From Pyxidicoccus trucidator (lineage in GTDB: Bacteria > Myxococcota > Myxococcia > Myxococcales > Myxococcaceae): DNA of 64,000 nt. Shown here piece by piece: positions 58,973 through 64,000 of the stretch. The notes beneath the pieces are model-generated. The model worked only from the letters and a program-made list of their open reading frames with translations, had not been told where the DNA came from and searched no databases. Position numbers and translations under genes: made by a program. Numbering within the stretch: position 1 is the stretch's first letter; each line of letters starts with the position of its first letter. The stretch covers positions 310,001-374,000 of the forward strand of contig NZ_JAAIXZ010000005.1 of NCBI RefSeq assembly GCF_010894435.1, given 5' to 3'.

Positions 58973-60145
58973 ATGCCTGGTCGAGTCGTGATTGCCAGCG
59001 CGGTGCGCACGCCCTTCACCCGCGCGCACAAGGGAGAGTTCAAGGACACGCGGCCCGAGACGCTGGCCGCCGTGGCCATCAAGGAGGCCGTGGCGCAGGT
59101 GCCCGGCCTGAAGCAGGAGGAGGTCGAGGACGTCATCCTGGGCTGCGCCATGCCGGAGGCGGAGCAGGGGATGAACGTCGCTCGCCAGGCGGCCCTGCTG
59201 GCGGGCCTGCCGGTGACGACGGCGGCGATGACCATCAACCGCTTCTGCTCGTCGGGCTCGCAGGCGATTGCCCAGATTGCCCAGGCCATCATGACTGGGA
59301 CGATTGAAGTGGGCATCGGCGGCGGCACCGAGTCGATGACGATGGTGCCCATGGGCGGCAACAAGCCGAGCGCCCACCCGGAAATCATGGCGAAGCTGCC
59401 GGAGGTCTACACCTCCATGGGCGCCACGGCGGAGAACATCGCCTCGCGCTACAACGTCTCCCGTGAGGACGCGGACAAGTTCGCCGCCGAGAGCCAGCGC
59501 CGTGCCGCCACCGCGCGCGAGACGGGCAAGCTCAAGGATGAGATCGTCCCCGTCACCACGACGTACTACGAGGAGGACGGCACGCCGAAGACGGTGACGG
59601 TGACGGTGGACACCATCCTCCGTCCGGACACCACGGTGGAGGGCCTGGCGAAGCTGCGGCCGGCGTTCAACGCCAAGGGCGTGGTGACGGCGGGCAACGC
59701 GTCGCCGCTGACGGACGGCGCCGCGGCGGCGGTGCTGATGAGCGAGGAGAAGGCGAAGCAGCTGGGCGTGAAGCCGCTGGGCTACTTCATCGACTCCGCA
59801 GTGGTGGGCGTGCCTCCGGAAATCATGGGCGTGGGCCCGGTGCCGGCGGTGCGCAAGCTGCTGGCGAAGAACAAGCTCGAGGTGAAGGACATCGACGTCT
59901 TCGAGCTGAACGAGGCCTTCGGCGCGCAGGCGCTGCACTGCATCCGTGAGCTGGGCGTCCCCATGGACAAGGCGAACCCGAACGGCGGCGCCATCGCCCT
60001 GGGCCACCCGCTGGGCGTGTCCGGCGCGCGCATGGTGGCCACGATTCTGCGCGAGCTGAAGCGCCGCAATGGCCGCTACGGCGTCGTCACCATGTGCATC
60101 GGCGGCGGCATGGGCTTCGCGTGCCTCATTGAGGCGGCGAAGTAG
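58973..60145 (+). CDS. fadA: Acetyl-CoA C-acyltransferase (thiolase)
   Basis: A 390-residue thiolase. Nucleophile Cys92 in [22 protein letters not shown] with the active-site His, and CIGGGMGFA with the second Cys near 374. [21 protein letters not shown] is the usual N-terminus, and [12 protein letters not shown] the NEAF motif. It follows the FadN-like gene after an 79-nt gap containing a hairpin, and ends at a terminator. It performs the final thiolytic step of beta-oxidation. Confidence 0.95.
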   Translation: MPGRVVIASAVRTPFTRAHKGEFKDTRPETLAAVAIKEAVAQVPGLKQEEVEDVILGCAMPEAEQGMNVARQAALLAGLPVTTAAMTINRFCSSGSQAIAQIAQAIMTGTIEVGIGGGTESMTMVPMGGNKPSAHPEIMAKLPEVYTSMGATAENIASRYNVSREDADKFAAESQRRAATARETGKLKDEIVPVTTTYYEEDGTPKTVTVTVDTILRPDTTVEGLAKLRPAFNAKGVVTAGNASPLTDGAAAAVLMSEEKAKQLGVKPLGYFIDSAVVGVPPEIMGVGPVPAVRKLLAKNKLEVKDIDVFELNEAFGAQALHCIRELGVPMDKANPNGGAIALGHPLGVSGARMVATILRELKRRNGRYGVVTMCIGGGMGFACLIEAAK

Positions 60146-60170
60146 TCAGTATGCCGGTGTGAAGTGAGCG

Positions 60171-60210
60171 CGGGCCTCGGGGACACTCCCCGGGGCCCGT
60201 GTTGCTTTGT
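60171..60210 (+). terminator. Terminator after the beta-oxidation operon
   Basis: A 13-bp stem (60171-60183 with 60187-60199, one G-U type mismatch) with a 3-nt loop, followed by a T-rich stretch (TGTTGCTTTGT). It lies between converging genes. Confidence 0.75.
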
Positions 60211-60215
60211 GGGGT

Positions 60216-60602
60216 CTACCAGCAGGGCCAGTCGCACTCCTGAGAGGTGACGTTGCCTTGCCCGTCGATGGTGACGTCCAACCGCTGGCGCGGGCGCAGG
60301 AAGGGGCCGGTCCAGCCGCCATTGTGGGGACCAATCCAGAAAGCCAGGTCGAGGGGGAACTCCGGGTCCGGCTGGAAGCGGAAGCGGTCGGACTGCCCGC
60401 GCCGGAGTTCCGTGGCGTGTTGCTTCTCGGCGCCCACGATGACGTAGAGGGGAGCCAGGACGGCGTCCTGCTCCGGCATGAAGTGGACCGTCACTACGGC
60501 CTGGCGTGCCTGGAGGAACGCCCAGCACAGCAGGAGCACGGCGGCCAGTGCGGCGCCGGTGAGCCATCGGGGCATTCGCTTGCGTGAGGACGGCTCAGGC
60601 AC
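60216..60602 (-). CDS. Membrane-anchored protein downstream of the toxin, candidate immunity protein
   Basis: A 128-residue protein with one N-terminal transmembrane helix (WLTGAALAAVLLLCWAFLQA) and an extracytoplasmic domain ending in SQECDWPCW. GTG 60602 is chosen because GAGG lies 9 nt upstream and the frame continues into it; ATG 60575 is the alternative. It starts 8 nt after the stop of the type-44-like toxin gene, the usual place of an immunity gene, and its membrane anchoring suits neutralising a toxin in the periplasm. No known domain is recognised, so the role is from position only. Confidence 0.65.
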   Translation of the reverse strand: MPEPSSRKRMPRWLTGAALAAVLLLCWAFLQARQAVVTVHFMPEQDAVLAPLYVIVGAEKQHATELRRGQSDRFRFQPDPEFPLDLAFWIGPHNGGWTGPFLRPRQRLDVTIDGQGNVTSQECDWPCW

Positions 60603-60610
60603 GGGCGTCT

Positions 60611-61321
60611 CTACCTCGCGGCCCTCAGCGGCCTGCGGCTGAGGCCCTGCGTGTTCTGCACCAGGTGCAAGATCTCCGCGACGGTCGGGTCGCGCGGGTA
60701 GAGCTTGATGCCCATGTCGATGGAGAGCCGGTCGGATGGGGCGTCGAAGCGCCGCAGTCCCCTTGTGCCCGGAGAGGAGGGGTGGCGGAAGAAGTGCTTG
60801 CCCGCGACGATGTTGGAGCCGATCTGCTCGAGCCCGGCGCCATCCAGCAGCTCGGAGGCGGAGAAGCCGCAGGCCCGTCCCACGTAGCCGTAGTGGATGT
60901 TGGACCAGATGTCGAAGTAGTAAACCCAGCCATTGAGGTGGTGCCAGTGCTGTTCGCTGGCGGAAGCGTCTGCCTGGCGGAAGGTCTTCTTGATGTGGGG
61001 CTTGTGGTCCCAGGGGCCGTTCTCGCGGACCTGGTAGGCCCACTCGCCGAAGGCCAGCAGCTTTCCGCTCATGGTCGTCTGGTGGCAGGACTCCAGGAAC
61101 TGTCCGCCGGCCAGGAACCTCTGCAGCCACGGCATCGCCCGGTACTCGGCAATGCAGTCCTGTCTGGCCAGGGCGTTGTGGCGCTGGATGCTCGTGGCCG
61201 CACGGGAGCGCGCGTTGTTGATCATCTCGCCGACGATGTAGCGGGCGATGGGAGTGACCTCGTCACCGCGCGGCGGTGACGCGCCTTGCTGCTCGACGGT
61301 GATGACCTGCTGGGAGTCCAT
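60611..61321 (-). CDS. Polymorphic toxin type 44 domain protein
   Basis: A 236-residue protein resembling the Ntox44 family: ARYIVGEMINNARS, FGEWAYQVRENGPWDHKP, YYFDIWSNIHYGYVGRACG and ELLDGAGLEQIGSN. The GPWDHK and YDIWSNIHYGYVG segments are the family core and include likely catalytic His and Asp. No signal peptide and no Rhs or PAAR part is attached, so it may be a displaced C-terminal toxin or a separate cargo effector. ATG 61321 is chosen over TTG 61330. A membrane-anchored candidate immunity gene follows. Confidence 0.78.
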   Translation of the reverse strand: MDSQQVITVEQQGASPPRGDEVTPIARYIVGEMINNARSRAATSIQRHNALARQDCIAEYRAMPWLQRFLAGGQFLESCHQTTMSGKLLAFGEWAYQVRENGPWDHKPHIKKTFRQADASASEQHWHHLNGWVYYFDIWSNIHYGYVGRACGFSASELLDGAGLEQIGSNIVAGKHFFRHPSSPGTRGLRRFDAPSDRLSIDMGIKLYPRDPTVAEILHLVQNTQGLSRRPLRAAR

Positions 61322-61446
61322 GAGATTCAAGCTTGGCTCATGATGGGTTTGCAGCGTGGCACGGGCATGAGTGTTGTTGGAGTTGCCCTCGTCAAATCGG
61401 ACAACTCAATGTTGAGAGTTGGCAACCCGGAACTCGCGGGGTGACG

Positions 61447-61617
61447 TTATCTTGATGCCCCGGTGAGGAGTTCATCACTACGGTCGAGCGCTGCTTCGAC
61501 GAACTCCGGCAACTGATCGAAATCGAGTAGCAGGTAATCGCCGACACCTGCCGCGCCGGCAGAGCCTCGCTTGCGGAGCGGCTGCGCGGAGATCCGGCAG
61601 CCTGCGGGATGAATCGT
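61447..61617 (-). pseudogene. Remnant of an immunity-type gene
   Basis: Directly after the stop of the 61618-62436 gene the same frame continues with protein-like sequence and no start codon: CRISAQPLRKRG, then VGDYLLLDFDQLPEFVEAAL, DRSDELLTGASR and a stop at 61447. The end has the look of many immunity protein C-termini. It is either a fragment of an old immunity gene or a lost C-terminal extension of the preceding gene. Confidence 0.5.
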
Positions 61618-62436
61618 TCACTTGGGCTCCACGACGGGTTTGAGCGATGCCCCACGGACGCCGCTTTTCGCGAGCGAGCGAGCGAGGTCCTGGGACATGA
61701 GCACGTGTTGGTCGGCTTGCGCGCCACTTCCGAAGTACTCGGCGGTGCGCAACATTGAACCAACCGGCGTGTCGCGGAGTGCAGGGAACGGCCCGCGGGT
61801 GATGGGCAGATACTTCGTGCGTCCGCACCGCTCGCATTGCTCGGCAGGGAGGCCTTCGGTGATGATGCTCGCTGTAGTCTGCACGACGAGTTGAACCACC
61901 GTCTTGAGCTCGGCTCCCTTCGTGTTCAGGACGGGGCGGCACTCCACGTGAGCAGGCTCGAAGACCCGATTCCAAACGTCGGGGGTGACGAACAGTTCGC
62001 CGTAGATCCACACGAGTTGCATGATCGCATTGCGCCCCCACTTGGGCTCGCCCTTCATCTGAAAGGGCGCCTTCTGCTTCATTCCGATGCCGCACTTCTC
62101 GCACCAGTCCGTGAGGTCGTACGTCGCTTGGCGATACCCGAAGACGTCCTCTGCCGGCTGCGGGTAGCCGTGGTGCCATGCGCCGATCTCCAACCAGCGC
62201 GCAGAATCGATCTCCTTCTTCGTGAATTCGGTACGGGTCACGTCGGAAGCTCGCCACCGCTGAAACAGCGATGAGAGTGCTCCCCAGTTCTGGTGCTCCT
62301 CGTCCACGTCGAAGGCCAGGAGTGAATCGCCGCCACCAGGGAGGGCGACCCCCTCGGGAAGCTTCACGCCGAGTGTCTCAATCTCGCGCCGCTGCTCCGG
62401 ATTCGCCCGAAGTCCGATTCGATGAACAACTTTCAT
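61618..62436 (-). CDS. Double-CxxCG protein, candidate immunity protein to the Rhs toxin
   Basis: A 272-residue soluble protein with two CxxCG motifs, WCEKCGIGM (about 112) and QCERCGRTKY (about 202), likely a zinc site. Paired CxxCG immunity proteins are, as I recall, associated with myxobacterial SitA-type toxins. The start codon overlaps the Rhs stop (ATGA), so it is translated with the toxin, the classical place of an immunity gene. Base composition is lower in GC than the Rhs core, as in the toxin tip. Its specificity is inferred from position. Confidence 0.78.
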   Translation of the reverse strand: MKVVHRIGLRANPEQRREIETLGVKLPEGVALPGGGDSLLAFDVDEEHQNWGALSSLFQRWRASDVTRTEFTKKEIDSARWLEIGAWHHGYPQPAEDVFGYRQATYDLTDWCEKCGIGMKQKAPFQMKGEPKWGRNAIMQLVWIYGELFVTPDVWNRVFEPAHVECRPVLNTKGAELKTVVQLVVQTTASIITEGLPAEQCERCGRTKYLPITRGPFPALRDTPVGSMLRTAEYFGSGAQADQHVLMSQDLARSLAKSGVRGASLKPVVEPK

Positions 62437-64000
62437 AGGCCCAGCGCCTTCAATATCCCGGGGTACGATGAGTATATTTGCCGCGCGGCATCCCTAACCA
62501 TCTCAGGATTCGCTGCGCCTGTTCCCTTTGTTCCGTAGGGAATCAGCGCCCGCCACGCATTCGTGAATACTTGGTGTTCCGTCGGCGTAACCGCAACAGA
62601 CACCATCTGACGCGCTTTTTCGTTCATAACCTTCGCAAAGCGCTTCTCGAGCAGGTGATGCGCCTGGAGACCGGTCCCCTTGATCGCCTTGCCGAGTTGC
62701 CCGTAGGACTTCAGGCCGAACTCGCCCGCCCGAGAAAGCCCACCGAAGGCTTGTAGCGCACCCTTCGCGGCATCACCACATTTGCTCAGCCCCAAGGGAT
62801 CGGTGGCAGAGAGTGGATCTTCGGGGTAGCCGTAAAGACGAGGCCCTGCCGCCAGCCCTAGCGGGTCCTGGCTGATGTAGCGCCCAGCCTCTGCGTCGTA
62901 GTAGCGGAAGCGATTGTAGAGGAGGCCCGTCTCCTCATCCTCGTACTGGCCAGGCCAGCGCCAGGGGCAGTGACGAACGGCGACGTCGGACCTTCCCACC
63001 CCGAAGGCATCCAACTGCATCCGCCAGGCGAGCTGACCCAGTTCGTCGTACATCTCGGTTGGCGCACCCAGGTGGTCCGTCACCACCGAGTAGCGCCCAG
63101 TCGCGTCCTCCCGCGCCATCGGGGAGAAGCTGTCCGGCTCGAACAACCACGTCGTGACTCCCTCAGCTGAAGCCACCTCGTGCAGGGGCACGTGCCCGTC
63201 CCACACGAAGCGCACCTCGCGCTTGGAGGCGGCCACGGGGCCTGCTCCTTCCGCGCCCAGCACCACCTTCTGGGTGCGTCTGTCCAGCGCGTCATAGCCC
63301 AGGAGCACACGCTGGCCATCCGGCCGTTGCACCTCGTGCAGCAGGCCCGCCCCGTTCCATCCATAGCGCCAGGTTCCCTGGGCCGTCTGCTTCTCCGTCA
63401 GGTTGCCGTCGGCGTCATATTCGTAACGGGTACCGTCCGCCTCCAGCAGCCGCCCGCCCGGTCCATAGCGCCTGTCTTGCCGCTCTCGGGTGCGGTAGAG
63501 GTTGCCCACCGCGTCCATGGCGCGGTGCTGGAGGCTGCCGTCCGGCCTTCGCTCCCCCACCAGCCGTCCCCGGATGTCGTGGAAGTACTCGGTGGCTCGG
63601 TCGTGCGCCGTGTCCGACATGGCCGCCAGCTGCCCCTCGGGGCGCCAGCGCCACGTGCGTTGAGCTTCCTTCCTCCCACCAACGAGAGTCCGTCTCTCGG
63701 TGGGAAGGCCGGCCTCGTCGTGCTTCCAGGCGGCGACCACACCGCCGGGCATCCACCGCGTCACCTCCAGCCCGCCCGCGTCCCGCTCCATCCGGACGGT
63801 CCACTCCGCCCGGCCCGGCGAGCTGTACGTCACGCCACTGACCGCGCCCAGTGCATCCCGCAGCAGCTTCTGGTGGGCCCCCAGGGTGCTCTCCACCTCC
63901 ACCCGGTGACCGGCCGACGAGTAGCGTGACGTCACCTCGCCATCCGCCTGCTTCTCCGACACCACCCGTCCCAGCGCGTCCCGCTCCAGCGCCACCTTGC
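62433..64000 (-). CDS. Rhs-repeat toxin protein, C-terminal part, continues beyond the window
   Basis: About 522 residues of an Rhs/YD-repeat protein. YD repeats run through the core (ERDALGRVVSEKQADGEV, YFHDIRGRLVGERRPDGSL, YEYDADGNLTEKQTAQGTW) and close with GLLYNRFRYYDAEAGRYISQ and DPLGLAAGPRLYGYPEDPLSA. The core ends at DPLGL (62788-62802), where self-cleavage releases the toxin. The 117-residue tip has GLQAHHLLEKRFAKV and TPTEHQVFTNAWRALIPYG and IYSSYPGILKAL, an HH-type nuclease pattern. Delivery (type VI or other) is not shown here. Confidence 0.92.
   Translation of the reverse strand, partial: KVALERDALGRVVSEKQADGEVTSRYSSAGHRVEVESTLGAHQKLLRDALGAVSGVTYSSPGRAEWTVRMERDAGGLEVTRWMPGGVVAAWKHDEAGLPTERRTLVGGRKEAQRTWRWRPEGQLAAMSDTAHDRATEYFHDIRGRLVGERRPDGSLQHRAMDAVGNLYRTRERQDRRYGPGGRLLEADGTRYEYDADGNLTEKQTAQGTWRYGWNGAGLLHEVQRPDGQRVLLGYDALDRRTQKVVLGAEGAGPVAASKREVRFVWDGHVPLHEVASAEGVTTWLFEPDSFSPMAREDATGRYSVVTDHLGAPTEMYDELGQLAWRMQLDAFGVGRSDVAVRHCPWRWPGQYEDEETGLLYNRFRYYDAEAGRYISQDPLGLAAGPRLYGYPEDPLSATDPLGLSKCGDAAKGALQAFGGLSRAGEFGLKSYGQLGKAIKGTGLQAHHLLEKRFAKVMNEKARQMVSVAVTPTEHQVFTNAWRALIPYGTKGTGAANPEMVRDAARQIYSSYPGILKALGL

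Overview
The window looks like chromosome from a myxobacterium of the Myxococcus/Corallococcus/Pyxidicoccus type. The base composition is very GC-rich with GC-ending codons. Marker gene types include a soluble Ser/Thr kinase fused to TolB-like and TPR regions, an Frz-like chemosensory operon, a PilZ protein of the Myxococcus paralogous kind, many lipoproteins (two with Asp-Ala-Gly-rich spacers), a neprosin-type secreted peptidase, paired regulators and an Rhs toxin locus. I found no tRNA, rRNA, CRISPR array or insertion sequence. This identification is inference from gene content, not from a database search.

Layout. 1-5.4 kb: start of a GH31 glycosidase, a small cysteine protein, a Ser/Thr kinase, and a pterin cluster (divergent PTPS-fold protein plus SDR reductase, then QueD). 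5.5-10.5 kb: an exported DUF1800/DUF1501 pair and a GH114-like lipoprotein. 10.5-13.4 kb: a RegB/RegA-type redox two-component operon, a small membrane protein and a short ORF, each preceded by the same inverted repeat. 13.4-21.9 kb: M28 aminopeptidase, PilZ protein, GMC oxidoreductase, OmpA-like protein, dGTPase-YkgJ pair, and a lipoprotein with a partner built from two internal repeats. 21.9-36.7 kb: LytS/LytTR pair, a metallo-beta-lactamase-like protein that has lost metal ligands, spermidine-synthase-like protein, SRAP protein, DoxX, neprosin, M43 metalloprotease, nucleoside hydrolase, a divergent AraC regulator/P450 pair and an Hsp70 homologue. 36.9-41.7 kb: small cysteine-rich lipoproteins flanking azlCD, an NtrC-type regulator and a Pal/OmpA lipoprotein. 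41.7-51.0 kb: chemosensory cluster cheW-cheW-mcp-mcp-cheA(REC)-cheB-cheR(TPR). 51.1-53.5 kb: a TPR lipoprotein coupled to a UshA-like gene, then rpmE. 53.7-60.1 kb: DpnA-type DNA methylase, M1 aminopeptidase and a fatty acid beta-oxidation pair. 60.2-64 kb: toxin island with an Rhs protein, candidate immunity genes and a type-44-like toxin.

The most striking item is the UshA-like gene at 51965-53110. It has an in-frame TGA at codon 45, exactly where a conserved Cys would sit in a CGC...GGLARR motif. Immediately after it lies a hairpin with a GGUCUG loop at the same distance from UGA as in Escherichia coli fdhF. I read it as an exported selenoprotein, not a pseudogene. The second most striking item is the triplicated GCGTC-N5-GACGC operator with a constant distance to a downstream GTTA(T/G) element around the RegB/RegA-like genes, which defines a local regulon. 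Many genes also carry a TANNNT hexamer only 6-10 nt before the start codon, suggesting leaderless transcripts.
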